Assembly (NCBI GenBank): GCA_034408745.1
Contig: JAWXCM010000393.1
Coordinates: 7,744-71,743 of the forward strand
Direction of reading: 5' to 3'
Length of the DNA: 64,000 nucleotides
Source: JAWXCM01 sp034408745
GTDB taxonomy: Bacteria; Acidobacteriota; Terriglobia; Bryobacterales; Bryobacteraceae
Of this stretch, positions 25,190 to 34,632 are shown in pieces (the first letter of the stretch is position 1; every line of letters starts with the position of its first letter). A program made the translations under genes and the position numbers. The notes below the pieces were generated by a model that ran no database searches, was not told where the DNA came from, and saw nothing but the letters and a program-made list of their open reading frames with translations.

Positions 25190-26293
25190 CTACTGAAGTT
25201 TGCCCCGTCCTTCTACCTTCCACACCTCCAGTACCTCTTCCCCCTGAATCCCGTAAACCTGTTCGTGTAAGTTCATTGCGACGCAGATGTGGTTCGGCAT
25301 CACCCGTACTCTGTCGCCGACCTTCCAGCTTCCCTGTGCCTTACGGATGTCGACGAAGCCGTGTTCCTCGTTCATTTTTTCGAAGACGGCTCCGGGCGCC
25401 TCGGACAAATAGCCGAAACCCGGCTCGGCCGCCGCGTTCGGCTCCGCCGCCGACCGGTCTGAGGAGAACGTTTTCGAGCCGCCGTCGATGATCATCTGAC
25501 CTGGAACCGAGGTCGACACCACGGTGGTCAGGATGGACGCCGCGCAGTCCTCCGGACCACAGCCACCCAGCAGCCACGTGTTCCGGTCATTGAAGATATA
25601 TGTACCCGGGCGGATTTCAGTGAGCCGCTTTACACGGTGCGATTCGAACAGCGTCGGGGTGGAACCGCCGCTGACCACGGGCACTTCGAATCCCGCCCGC
25701 TCCAGTTCAGCGACGGCAGCCGACACCAACTCGTCGAGAGCGCCGAGTTCGGCGACGCCGGTCGCCATGTCCTTGATGTGTCCGGGATAGAAGGTGATTC
25801 CGGCGAAGCGGAGGCCAGGCTCGGAGACAATGGCGCGAACCAGATCCAGCAGCGCTCGGTCGGGCGACACGCCGACGCGGTGCAGGCCCGCATCAAACTC
25901 GGCCAGCACTCCCACCTCGAAGCCGAGCTCGGCCGCGGCAGCCCCCATGCGCCTCACGCCTTCGATGCTGTCGAGCGCCACGGTCACCCGGGTCTTGCGC
26001 GTGAGTGCCGCCAGTCGCTCCATCTTGGCCCGCCCGATGACGGGATAGGCGATTAGCAGATCCTCGGGGCCAGCGGCCAGCATCACCTCGGCCTCCGTCG
26101 TCTTGGCGACCGTCAGGCCGATGGCGCCCAGGTCGATTTGCCGCCGCCCCAGAGCGGGGATCTTGTGCGTCTTGGTGTGAGGCCGCAGGCGCAGTCCCTG
26201 GGATGTCGCATATTCCTGCGTGCGCCGCAGGTTGCGCTCCATGATGTCGACGTCGATTACGATTGCGGGAGTATCCAGATCCGAAACGAGCAT
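25190..26293 (-). CDS. D-threonine aldolase-like PLP enzyme (DSD1 family), second copy
   Basis: 367 residues, cytoplasmic (no signal). Fold-type III barrel with the PLP lysine in RPHTKTHKIPALG (about residue 40) and the C-terminal metal ligands in VMPNHICVAMNL (His-x-Cys, exactly the spacing of eukaryotic D-serine dehydratase). It would split D-threonine/D-serine type amino acids. The 939-2174 gene is a paralogue with a signal-like N-terminus and a HC pair instead. It follows the secreted-protein gene 26293-26964 with a one-base overlap (TAATG), so the two are an operon. Confidence 0.88.
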   Translation of the reverse strand: MLVSDLDTPAIVIDVDIMERNLRRTQEYATSQGLRLRPHTKTHKIPALGRRQIDLGAIGLTVAKTTEAEVMLAAGPEDLLIAYPVIGRAKMERLAALTRKTRVTVALDSIEGVRRMGAAAAELGFEVGVLAEFDAGLHRVGVSPDRALLDLVRAIVSEPGLRFAGITFYPGHIKDMATGVAELGALDELVSAAVAELERAGFEVPVVSGGSTPTLFESHRVKRLTEIRPGTYIFNDRNTWLLGGCGPEDCAASILTTVVSTSVPGQMIIDGGSKTFSSDRSAAEPNAAAEPGFGYLSEAPGAVFEKMNEEHGFVDIRKAQGSWKVGDRVRVMPNHICVAMNLHEQVYGIQGEEVLEVWKVEGRGKLQ

Positions 26294-26964
26294 TATTTTT
26301 GAAAGTCCAGCATCAGTGTGCCCTGAGGCGTCTTGTACATAAGTTCCAGATCCTTGAGCTTGTGCTTGCCGTCAAAGATGTAATAGAGATAGCCCTTCAC
26401 CGGCTCCGCGGTTTTGCCCTGGACCAGTTCTTTCTTCTTCAGCGCGGCCAGCACTGGATTGTCTTCCGCTTCCTTTTTATCGGCGATCTCGCTCTTTGTC
26501 TGAGCTTCGGTCACCGACGCTACATCGTTGTCGCCGCCGATCCTCTGTGGACGCCCGCCCCCTGTCCCCGGCATTCCACCCCAGATGGGACCGCGGCGGT
26601 TGCCGAGCGTTCCACCGCTGGCGCCCTGCGCCGTGCTCGACACGCGAAGTGCGCCCGGGCCTGCGATCTGACTCGGATGCATTCCGGGGCTGCGCTGCCC
26701 GTCCTTGCGCGAGATCAGAATAAAGTCGTCGCGGGATACCATCACTCCGTCGTCGGTGCGCGGTCTGACCTCGATCTCGATGACGATGACCTCGGCTCCA
26801 GGATCGATGCCCAGCGCCGCCACCACAGCTTCTTTCCCGAGGACGGCGAAGCCGCGAGCCTCGACGGCTTCGTTGCCCGCCTTCACCGGCTCGTTCTTCT
26901 CTTCAGCGCCCGTCAGCGCCAGCGCGAACAACGACACACCCGTCAGCAAAAGACGAAGCGACAT
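26293..26964 (-). CDS. Secreted protein of unknown function
   Basis: 223 residues with a signal peptide (MSLRLLLTGVSLFALALTGA). The mature part has a beta-rich block (AVVAALGIDPGAEVIVIEIE, DDGVMVSRDDFILISRKDGQ), a Gly-rich flexible centre (about residues 100-145, GGTLGNRRGPIWGGMPGTGGG), and a C-terminal segment with KEAEDNPVLAALKKKELVQG and GYLYYIFDGKHKLKDLELMY. I do not know the family; similar exported proteins occur in Solibacter-type genomes. It is translated together with the PLP enzyme downstream. It shares an 85-base divergent promoter region with the large TIGR03437 protein gene. Confidence 0.7.
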   Translation of the reverse strand: MSLRLLLTGVSLFALALTGAEEKNEPVKAGNEAVEARGFAVLGKEAVVAALGIDPGAEVIVIEIEVRPRTDDGVMVSRDDFILISRKDGQRSPGMHPSQIAGPGALRVSSTAQGASGGTLGNRRGPIWGGMPGTGGGRPQRIGGDNDVASVTEAQTKSEIADKKEAEDNPVLAALKKKELVQGKTAEPVKGYLYYIFDGKHKLKDLELMYKTPQGTLMLDFQK

Positions 26965-27049
26965 CGCGATACCTCCCCCGAATTATAGTGCGCTTTAAAG
27001 CATCTGCCCCGGACAGCCGATAACTCCAACGGAGGCAGGACTCACACAC

Positions 27050-29455
27050 GTGTCAGTATCCCGGCTGTTGCTGCTCTGGGCTTCTTTGCTCGCCGCTCTC
27101 ACGGGAGCGTCCGCGCAGGAGATCCTCAGTTTTCGTGTCTCGGCGTCCATCGGCGGACCTGCCTTCGTCGTTGACGGAGAGTTGTTTCGACGCCCTGCCA
27201 CATTTCTGTGGCCACGGGGCAGCAAGCACGTCATCAGCATTGTGGCTGGCAGCATGTCTCGGGAGACTGGAAACCCGGCCTGCCCTGTCGCGCCCAATAC
27301 CCCAATTCAATACGAACCAGACTGCCGTACTCGCTACACCTTCAGCGGCTGGATTAACGACAGAAGCACGCCGGTGGGCGGTCAGGTGTGGACGCAGTCC
27401 ATTACCGTGGATGGTACTTCCAGTGCGCTTGTTGCGCAGTTCAGCGTCGAGTATGCGATTTCGGTCAGCCAGTTCGACGGTTCGTTCGGAGGCCCCACCG
27501 GCGAATGTCAGGCCAAAGCTAACCGCCCGTTCACCACGCCGGGCATCGGTGAAAGCATTGGCGTCGTGTTTTTTGGCTCACTATGCTTCGACTACAGCGG
27601 CGTCGCGTGGTCTACTCCGGGCGTGTTCGAAGTGAACGCGTTGCCGATGGCCGGATATGCGTTCGACGGCTGGAGTTACAGCGGCACCCCACTGCCAAGC
27701 CTCGCCAAAGTGACAGTCAGCGGTCCGGCGAATCTGCTGGTGCGCTTTGTCCCCGCCAAGCGCGTTCGCTTTTACACGGATCCGCCGACGCTCAAGGTTC
27801 GAATTGACCGCGCCGAAATTTCCACCGTCGACCCTGTGTCGAACAATGAACTCGCGCCCATCCCCGGCCTGCTCGACTTTGCACCCAATTCCCGTCACGT
27901 GATCGGCGCACCGTCGCCGCAACTGAATGGCGGGAAAAACTGGGTGTTCTCCGAGTGGAGCAACGGTCTGAAGCAGGACGGTCAGTTCACGGCGGACTCC
28001 AACACCAGCACCGTCGACGTGCTGACCGCCAGGTTCGTCCGGGGCGTGACGGCGACTTTTCTTACCGAGCCGCGCGGGTTGCGGCTCAACATCGACGGGC
28101 GCGAGAACTGGCCGAACTACGGATTCGTGTGGGGCCTGGGGTCCAGCCACAGCTTCAGCGCGCCGGTGGAGCAGCTCGATTCCAACGGCCGCCGCTGGAA
28201 GTTCCGGGCCTGGAAACACTCCACCGCCGCCGCGCATCAGTTCACGGTTAGCCAGACCGATATCGACACAGGCAATCTGTCATGGACGGCGGCGTACGAT
28301 GCGGTGCCGCGTCTTGAGATTCAGTCCAACCTGCCGGGCATCCGCGTCGATGTCGATGGTGTTCCCTGCGCCACGCCCTGCCGTGTGGATCAGCCGGAGG
28401 GTACAAAGATTCGCGTCTCGGCGCCCCGTGTGCTCGCGATTGACGACGCCTCGCGCCTCGAGTTTAGTGGCTGGAGCGATTCGGCCGCCGCTGACCGGGT
28501 GGTGATTCTCACCTCCGACCTCACCCTCCGCGCCGCCTGGCAGCGGGCGAATCGTTTGACGATTCAGGCGGATCCACCAGCCTCGGCCGATGTCGCACTG
28601 TCCCCGGCATCGGCTGACGGCTTCTATCAGGCGGGCACCTCGGTCGAGGTCGCGCTCGATCCCCGGCCTGGTTTCAGGTTCCGCCGCTGGGAAGGTGACC
28701 TCACGGGCACCTGGCCTCAGGGTGTCCTGGCGATGTCAGGCCCGCGGTCTGCCATGGCCCGGCTGGAACGTCACCCGTATCTGCCGTCGACCGCCGTGAC
28801 TCCCGCTCCTGGTCCGACGCCCGTGGGTGCTGTCGCTCCCGGGTCGCTGATTCGGATTTCGGGGGCCAGTCTCGCCGCGGCCGAAGAGCTGGGATCCCGC
28901 AGCCCGCTGGTCCAGACGCTGGGTGGCATTGTGGTGATGGTCGGAGACCGGCTGCTGTCTCTGGTGTCGGTTGCTCCGGACTCGATCGTTGCGCTGCTGC
29001 CGTCTGATCTTGCCCTGGGTGAAGCTCGGCTCACCTGCCGCGGATCGCTCGGCCAGGAGGTGTCGACGGATTTCCCGATTGCGCGGAACGCTCCGGCTCT
29101 GTTCCCGGACAGCCTCATCCATGAGGATGGATCGGCCGTTACTCTGGAGAACCCGGCCAGGGCTGGCGAACGCCTGAGCGTTTCAGGAACCGGATTCGGT
29201 CCTCTTCTCCTGCCGGTGGTGGATGGCTTTGCGGTGCCGGAAAATCCCCGAAACCCTGTAGCGGACCCCGTGTTCATTCAGGTCGGAAGCGTCACGATCC
29301 CGCCCGAATCGAGTCTCGCCGAGCCTGGAACCAGCGGCCGCGTGCGTACCCGGTTTCGCCTCCCGTTCGACGTTTCCGGGCCCCTCACCGACGTGTCTGT
29401 GCGGGTGGGAGAGGCCGTTTCGAACACCCTTTCGGTGCCTGTGACAAATCCCTGA
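27050..29455 (+). CDS. Large secreted repeat protein with TIGR03437 (Solibacter C-terminal) domain
   Basis: 801 residues from GTG 27050 with GGAGG at 27031-27035. A signal peptide (VSRLLLLWASLLAALTGASA) is followed by repeated 75-90-residue beta modules, each with a YxFxGW-type motif (YTFSGWINDRSTPV; YAFDGWSYSGTPLP; WVFSEWSNGLKQDG; WKFRAWKHSTAAAH; LEFSGWSDSAAADR; FRFRRWEGDLTGTW), like the bacterial 'divergent InlB B-repeat' fold. The last about 215 residues match the Solibacter C-terminal domain: APGSLIRISGASLA, VAPDSIVALLPSDL, FPIARNAPALFP, ARAGERLSVSGTGFGP. It is probably exported or cell-surface; function unknown. Confidence 0.85.
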   Translation: MSVSRLLLLWASLLAALTGASAQEILSFRVSASIGGPAFVVDGELFRRPATFLWPRGSKHVISIVAGSMSRETGNPACPVAPNTPIQYEPDCRTRYTFSGWINDRSTPVGGQVWTQSITVDGTSSALVAQFSVEYAISVSQFDGSFGGPTGECQAKANRPFTTPGIGESIGVVFFGSLCFDYSGVAWSTPGVFEVNALPMAGYAFDGWSYSGTPLPSLAKVTVSGPANLLVRFVPAKRVRFYTDPPTLKVRIDRAEISTVDPVSNNELAPIPGLLDFAPNSRHVIGAPSPQLNGGKNWVFSEWSNGLKQDGQFTADSNTSTVDVLTARFVRGVTATFLTEPRGLRLNIDGRENWPNYGFVWGLGSSHSFSAPVEQLDSNGRRWKFRAWKHSTAAAHQFTVSQTDIDTGNLSWTAAYDAVPRLEIQSNLPGIRVDVDGVPCATPCRVDQPEGTKIRVSAPRVLAIDDASRLEFSGWSDSAAADRVVILTSDLTLRAAWQRANRLTIQADPPASADVALSPASADGFYQAGTSVEVALDPRPGFRFRRWEGDLTGTWPQGVLAMSGPRSAMARLERHPYLPSTAVTPAPGPTPVGAVAPGSLIRISGASLAAAEELGSRSPLVQTLGGIVVMVGDRLLSLVSVAPDSIVALLPSDLALGEARLTCRGSLGQEVSTDFPIARNAPALFPDSLIHEDGSAVTLENPARAGERLSVSGTGFGPLLLPVVDGFAVPENPRNPVADPVFIQVGSVTIPPESSLAEPGTSGRVRTRFRLPFDVSGPLTDVSVRVGEAVSNTLSVPVTNP

Positions 29456-29636
29456 CACGCGTGCCAAATTGGCCCGCAACAACAATAGTTGCAACAAGTT
29501 TGTACCCGTCAGTTCGATTCGGCGAATCCATCGGTTAGAATAGACATTGATCCTGTCACCTGTTCGTTAGCCGGAGCCCGCCCCGGTCGGCTTACGTCTG
29601 GTGAGAGTCGCAGAGTGGAAAGGAATTCGCCCCAGC

Positions 29637-32612
29637 ATGATGTTCCACAGGCTTCGATGCCTGACAGCCCTGATACTACTTTTGTCGTGTCTTTCCGCCT
29701 GGGCTCAGAACAATCCACAGACGCCTGCGCCGGCGAAGCCTGACGCTCCCAGGCCTCAGCCGTCTAAGTCGCAGAACCCCTTCGAGGCTGTTCCCACCGC
29801 CCCGCAGGAGACGCCTGCGCCGCAGCCAGCAGCTCCGAAGCCCGCGGTACCGCAGCCAGCCAATCCTGGCGCGCCGTCCGCTCCGACCACCACTCCCGAA
29901 GTCGCTCCCGAAAATATCGTGGAAGGCGTTGAATTCCGCGGTTCCCGCCGAGTTCCGCAGGAAACCCTGCGTGCCCGCATCGTTACCCGAAAGGGCGACA
30001 AGTACGACGAAGAAACCCTGCAGCGCGACTTTATGGCGCTCTGGAACACCGGCTATTTTGACGACCTGAAGCTGGAACGCGAAGCTGGCCCCAACGGCGG
30101 CTGGATGATCCGCTTCATGGTCACCGAACGGCGCGTCGTTCGATCCATCAAGTACGACGGCGCCAAAAGCGTCACTGTCTCGGAAATCCTCGACCGCTTC
30201 AAAGAGCGCAAAGTCGGCCTTTCGGTGGAACAGCAGTACGACCCGAACAAGGTGCAGCGCGCTGCCAACGTGCTCCGCGAGTTCCTCTCCGAACGCGGCC
30301 GTCAGTTCGCCACCGTCAGCCCGGAAATTCGCCAGATCCCGCCGTCTTCTCTCGAAGTCGTGTTCAAGGTCGCCGAAGGTCCCAAGGTGAAGGTCGGCGA
30401 AATCGAGTTTGAAGGCAACACCGTCTTCACAGACCGCGTGGTTCGCCGCGCCATGAGGAACCTGCGACCAGTCGGCCTGCCGCACTCCATCCTGTTTGAG
30501 AACCTCTTCGCCAAGAGCTTCGACCGCAGCAAGCTCGATATCGACGAGGAGATGATCCGCAACTTCTATCAGGAAAGCGGATACTTCACCGCTCGCGTGA
30601 TCGATTCCAACGTCACCATCCGCGACGTCGGCGGCGACAAGGGCGGCGTAAGGATCCCGTTCTTCAAGCCCAACAAGCCGGGTAAACGCGCCGACATCAA
30701 AGTCCAGGTGGAAGAAGGAAAGCTCTTCCGGCTGAGCAAGATCAACTTTGTCGGTGTGAAGCTCTTCAAGACGCCCGACGCGCTGATGACTCCGCTGTTT
30801 CAGATGGCGGAAGGCGATATCTTCTCCACCGGCAAGCTTCGCAAAGGCATGGAGAATCTCCGCAAGCTGTACGGCGAGTTCGGCTTCATCGACATGGTGC
30901 CGGAACCCGAACCGGTGCCGCAGCCCGGAACTAGTACGATCGACCTCACCTTCAACATTGATGAAGGCAAGCAGTTCTTTGTCCGCCGCATCGATTTCTC
31001 CGGCAACACGACGACCCGCGACAAGGTCATCCGACGCGAAATCCTGATTGATGAAGGTCAAATCTACAACACGCGCATGTGGGAAATTTCGGTTCTCCGC
31101 CTGAACCAGCTCGGCTACTTTGAGCAGCTCAAGGCAGAGGAAGCGGCCACCATCACGCGTGACCCCAAGTCCAGCACCGTCGACATCACTCTCAAGGTGA
31201 AAGAGCGCGGCAAGAACTCCATTCAGCTGAACGGCGGCGTGTCGGGTATCGCTGGAAGCTTTATCGGGTTCTCCTACTCGACGAACAACTTCCTCGGCCT
31301 CGGCGAAACGCTCAGCCTCGATTCGCAGATTGGCGACCGTATCCGCAGCGTGACATTCGGCTTTACCGAACCGTACTTCCTCGACCGCCCAATGTCGGTG
31401 GGCTGGACGGTTTACACCAATCGCTTCAACTACGATCAGGCTCGCGAAGTCTCGCTGTTCTCCGGCCGGAACCTGATTCCGCTGTACCAGCAACTCGGCG
31501 CCAACAACCTGCTGAACTACGTAAGCAACGGCTACGGCTTCACTACGTTTCTCAGCTATCCGATGAAGAAGCTGAGCTTTGCCCGATTCGGCCTGAGCTA
31601 CGGCTTCGACACGTCGAGCATCAGTACGCTGACCGATTCGGCCAAGACGTACTTCGACTTCATCAACTTCCAGGGTCTCAACGGACCCAACTCGCTCGAA
31701 GGCATCCAGACCAGCAAGATCGTTCCGTCGTTCAGCTACAACACGATCGACCATCCCATCACGCCTTCTCGTGGTAAGTCGCTGTTCATGTCGACCACCT
31801 TCGCCGGCAGCTTCCTCAAGGGCAACGTGAACATGATCGAGCCCACGATTGAAGCCAAGTACTTCCGGCGAGGTTTTGCCAAAGGGCATGTAATCGGAAG
31901 CCGCTTCCTCGGCCGTTTCGTGAGCGGCTACGGCGGCAAGTCGGCACCGCCGTTCAACCGCTTCTACATGGGCGGCGAAATGGACGTCCGCGGCTTCAAC
32001 ATCTGGGGCATCAGCCCGCTGGCTTATATCCCCAGCTCGACGGAGGTTCCCGTGCTGAACAGCGACGGATCGCAGCGAATTCAGAAGGTAATCAGGGATG
32101 GCGTGGAATCGGCGGAAGCGATCACCATGACGATTCCGATCTACCAGCTCATCTTCCCCGGCGGCGATACACAGGGCGTCGTTAACCTGGAATACAGAAT
32201 TCCGATCTTTGGCCCGGTAATCCTCGCAGGCTTCTTCGACGCAGGTCTCAACAAGGTCTCCAGACCCGGCCAGCTTGGGCTCAACCCAGGCCGCGTCAGT
32301 GACCTGAACGCGCAGTTTCCGTCGGCAGGATTTGACGGAAGGGCACGCATCGCGGCGGGCACGCAGGATGTTCGAACATCCACCGGTCTCGAACTGCAGA
32401 TCATGATGCCAGTGGTCAACGCGCCGTTCCGCTTCTACTGGGCTTACAACCCCAACATTACGCAAACCTTCCTGCAGCCGCCCATTGTGCTCGACCGTTC
32501 CGTGTTTCCCAACCAGGCAACGTTCGCCAATTCGGTGGCTTCATTCGGGCAGCCCTCGCCTTTCTTCGAGAAGCGAAGCACGTTCCGCTTCTCTATCGGG
32601 CGTACATTCTAA
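29637..32612 (+). CDS. bamA: Outer-membrane assembly protein BamA
   Basis: About 991 residues: signal peptide (CLTALILLLSCLSAWA), a 50-residue Pro/Ala/Gln linker (PAKPDAPRPQPSKSQ onward) that is unusual for BamA, five POTRA domains (first VEGVEFRGSRRVPQETLRAR, last RRIDFSGNTTTRDKVIRREI), then a 16-strand Omp85 barrel ending in FRFSIGRTF with the C-terminal Phe. The lid-lock motif is visible as YMGGEMDVRGFNIW. It inserts beta-barrel proteins into the outer membrane. GGAAAGGA precedes ATG 29637/29640. ompH, a periplasmic chaperone that hands proteins to BamA, follows after 49 bases. Confidence 0.95.
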   Translation: MMFHRLRCLTALILLLSCLSAWAQNNPQTPAPAKPDAPRPQPSKSQNPFEAVPTAPQETPAPQPAAPKPAVPQPANPGAPSAPTTTPEVAPENIVEGVEFRGSRRVPQETLRARIVTRKGDKYDEETLQRDFMALWNTGYFDDLKLEREAGPNGGWMIRFMVTERRVVRSIKYDGAKSVTVSEILDRFKERKVGLSVEQQYDPNKVQRAANVLREFLSERGRQFATVSPEIRQIPPSSLEVVFKVAEGPKVKVGEIEFEGNTVFTDRVVRRAMRNLRPVGLPHSILFENLFAKSFDRSKLDIDEEMIRNFYQESGYFTARVIDSNVTIRDVGGDKGGVRIPFFKPNKPGKRADIKVQVEEGKLFRLSKINFVGVKLFKTPDALMTPLFQMAEGDIFSTGKLRKGMENLRKLYGEFGFIDMVPEPEPVPQPGTSTIDLTFNIDEGKQFFVRRIDFSGNTTTRDKVIRREILIDEGQIYNTRMWEISVLRLNQLGYFEQLKAEEAATITRDPKSSTVDITLKVKERGKNSIQLNGGVSGIAGSFIGFSYSTNNFLGLGETLSLDSQIGDRIRSVTFGFTEPYFLDRPMSVGWTVYTNRFNYDQAREVSLFSGRNLIPLYQQLGANNLLNYVSNGYGFTTFLSYPMKKLSFARFGLSYGFDTSSISTLTDSAKTYFDFINFQGLNGPNSLEGIQTSKIVPSFSYNTIDHPITPSRGKSLFMSTTFAGSFLKGNVNMIEPTIEAKYFRRGFAKGHVIGSRFLGRFVSGYGGKSAPPFNRFYMGGEMDVRGFNIWGISPLAYIPSSTEVPVLNSDGSQRIQKVIRDGVESAEAITMTIPIYQLIFPGGDTQGVVNLEYRIPIFGPVILAGFFDAGLNKVSRPGQLGLNPGRVSDLNAQFPSAGFDGRARIAAGTQDVRTSTGLELQIMMPVVNAPFRFYWAYNPNITQTFLQPPIVLDRSVFPNQATFANSVASFGQPSPFFEKRSTFRFSIGRTF

Positions 32613-32661
32613 CCTGTATGGCCTGTGATAACATCGGACATTCTCCAGGAGTCTTGAAAAC

Positions 32662-33276
32662 GTGAAGAATATTTTGGTTACCGGAGCTGTGCTCCTGTCG
32701 TCCTCGCTGTTTGCGCTCGCACAGACGCCCACAAAGGTCGGCATCATCAACATCCAGGCCGCGATCATCGGCACCAGGGAAGGGCAGGCAGCCGCGAAGG
32801 ACCTCGAAGCCAAGTCCGCGCCAAAGAAGCGGGACCTTGAAAAGCTTCAGCTTGATATCAACGGGCTGAAAGACAAGCTCGGCAAGCTCAGCAGCGTCGG
32901 CAGCGAAGATCAGAAGAACGGTCTGATGCGCGACATTGACGCCAAGACCAAGAGCTTCAACCGCCAGGTGGAAGACGCTCAGGCGGAACTCGATCAGGAA
33001 CAGGGTCGTTTGCTGAACGAACTGGGCGGCAAGGTGCTCGCCGTGCTCGACAAGTACGCCAAGGATAACGCCTTCGCGATCATCCTCGACGTCAGCGCCC
33101 AGAATACTCCGGTCATGTTCGCCGCCAATGGCATCGACGTGACGCAGGAAGTGGTCGCGCTGTATGACAAGAATGCTCCCGGTGCGTCGTCCGCCGCTCC
33201 TCCCGCAGCCGCTCCGGCAGCGACGAAACCCGCCGCCATCAAGCCCGCTGCTCCCAGGCCTGCCGGCGCCAAATAG
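32662..33276 (+). CDS. ompH: Periplasmic chaperone OmpH/Skp
   Basis: 204 residues from GTG 32662 (AGGAG at 32647-32651). Signal peptide (KNILVTGAVLLSSSLFALA), then the Skp fold: a short beta strand (KVGIINIQAAIIGTREG), long coiled-coil tentacle (DLEAKSAPKKRDLEKLQLDI to QVEDAQAELDQEQGRLLNEL) and closing strands (NAFAIILDVSAQN). The tail is Ala/Pro-rich. It keeps unfolded outer-membrane proteins soluble on their way to BamA; the bamA-ompH pairing is conserved. A strong terminator follows. A degraded second copy of the 3' half lies at 39972-40160. Confidence 0.92.
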   Translation: MKNILVTGAVLLSSSLFALAQTPTKVGIINIQAAIIGTREGQAAAKDLEAKSAPKKRDLEKLQLDINGLKDKLGKLSSVGSEDQKNGLMRDIDAKTKSFNRQVEDAQAELDQEQGRLLNELGGKVLAVLDKYAKDNAFAIILDVSAQNTPVMFAANGIDVTQEVVALYDKNAPGASSAAPPAAAPAATKPAAIKPAAPRPAGAK

Positions 33277-33298
33277 CTTCGGTTCGTTTTGAAAAAGG

Positions 33299-33323
33299 GG
33301 CGTCCCCGTCGGGGCGCCTTTTT
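33299..33323 (+). terminator. Intrinsic terminator after ompH
   Basis: GGCG-T-CCCC / GTC loop / GGGG-CGCC followed by TTTTT. Ends the bamA-ompH unit. Its 3' part (GGGCGCC-TTTTTGCG) survives, with one extra base, in the leader of the second Uma2 gene at 49149-49165. Confidence 0.85.
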
Positions 33324-33345
33324 GCGTTTCAGCTACTATAGGCAC

Positions 33346-33951
33346 ATGGTCTACGAGATCGAGGAGAGCTATCTTCCCATCACGCTCACTGCTCCGGCTC
33401 CCATGACCGACGAGCAGTTCCTGGCTTTCTGCGAGAAGTATCCCGATGACCGCATCGAGATGACCGCGGAAGGCGACATCCTCATCATGCCTCCTGCTGG
33501 ATTCGACAGCGGTCTTCAAAACAATCGCATCTCCATGCAGTTGATTGCGTGGGCCGATGCCGATGGACGTGGCGCGGCCACGGATTCATCTACCGGATTC
33601 GTTCTTCCGAATGGCGCCCGGCGCTCCCCCGATGCTTCGTGGACCAGATTCGAACGGATCGACGGTCTCGGTCCAGGCGCTACCCGGGGATTTGCTCACC
33701 TCGTACCTGACTTCGCGATTGAACTTCGTTCACCGAGTGATCGACTGCCAGCCCTGCGTCGCAAGATGCTGGAGTATATTGCTAACGGCGCTCAACTTGG
33801 ATGGTTGATTGATCCACAGCGCCGAACGGTGGAGATCTACCGCCCGGATCGGGAGCCGGAAATCCTGGTCGACCCTCAGTCGGTTGCAGGCGAAGGGCCA
33901 GTCGAGGGTTTCAGGCTGAACCTCGCGCGAGTCTGGAACCTGCGGGGCTAA
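33346..33951 (+). CDS. Uma2-family (DUF820) PD-(D/E)xK nuclease-like protein, copy A
   Basis: 201 residues. The PD-(D/E)xK core is readable: PDASW, then LVPDFAIELRSPSDRLPALRRKM (Asp, Glu, Lys of the active site) and QLGWLIDPQRRTVEIYRP. Uma2 proteins are widespread, often multi-copy in Cyanobacteria and Acidobacteria, and of unknown role. I chose ATG 33346 because this start, the 35 bases before it and the first 52 residues are all repeated at 49186. The gene sits just after the ompH terminator. The stop is followed by CTAACTAAC, giving stops in all three frames. Confidence 0.88.
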   Translation: MVYEIEESYLPITLTAPAPMTDEQFLAFCEKYPDDRIEMTAEGDILIMPPAGFDSGLQNNRISMQLIAWADADGRGAATDSSTGFVLPNGARRSPDASWTRFERIDGLGPGATRGFAHLVPDFAIELRSPSDRLPALRRKMLEYIANGAQLGWLIDPQRRTVEIYRPDREPEILVDPQSVAGEGPVEGFRLNLARVWNLRG

Positions 33952-34632
33952 CTAACTAACTGGGCGCCGCGTACCTAAATTCCTGAGGCAAATACGCCAG
34001 AGGAAGTAGTTGACCCATACAGAAGGGGCTGCCCGCCGGGAAAGAACTTCCTGGGAAGCGTTCTCCCGTCTGAGGTGCTCATGCCTGCTTTTGCTTATCA
34101 GTCCGGCGCCCCACCTATGTCTTGCCATATCAACGCGCCCACAACCAGATCCCAGCTAATTTGGACAGCAGTGCTTTAAAACTACAGCGCGAACGTGGTG
34201 GGAAAAACAGGGCACCAAAGTTGAGAGAAGGCGTTTTCGCACCGTTGACGACGGCAGCACCCTCGAAATCGAGATTGCTTCAATCGTTTCAGGCGGAAAG
34301 TCGGAGTCGATCCGACTCAAGCGAGCCAACGATTCAGCGTTAGCTGCCGCGACGCCGAGTGACTCGCCGGACGTAAATGAAACCTACTTCCGCGAGTCAC
34401 CTGAGCTACTTGCGGCACTCTTCTCCTCTAATGCGAGCCCTCCGGGCGCGGCTTCTTATATCATTCGGTTCTAACTCACGCCACATGCAAAATACACAGG
34501 TAAATGTGTCTTATTGTGTCCCTTCTGCACGTATATGTCGTAGCGGCCATTCAGGGCGATGAGTAAGTATTCAATCGTGTTCTGCATTGATTAAGTACGC
34601 CCCGTCAGCCCTCACCGCGGAGGAGAAACTTC
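33952..34632. other. Intergenic region with a start-less open frame
   Basis: 680 bases without a gene I can call. On the plus strand bases 34160-34471 are open for 104 codons and end ...SPPGAASYIIRF, with an internal VDDGSTLEIEIASIVSGGKS that looks protein-like, but no ATG, GTG or TTG occurs in frame, so it is at best the tail of a lost gene. The last 40 bases are the leader of the next gene, with GGAGGAG at about 34618. Confidence 0.4.

Noticed and set aside
29676..32465. A 929-codon open frame on the minus strand inside bamA
   Set aside because: It is the exact antisense of the POTRA and barrel codons, has no domain and arises from the strong third-position GC bias; bamA on the plus strand is unquestionable.
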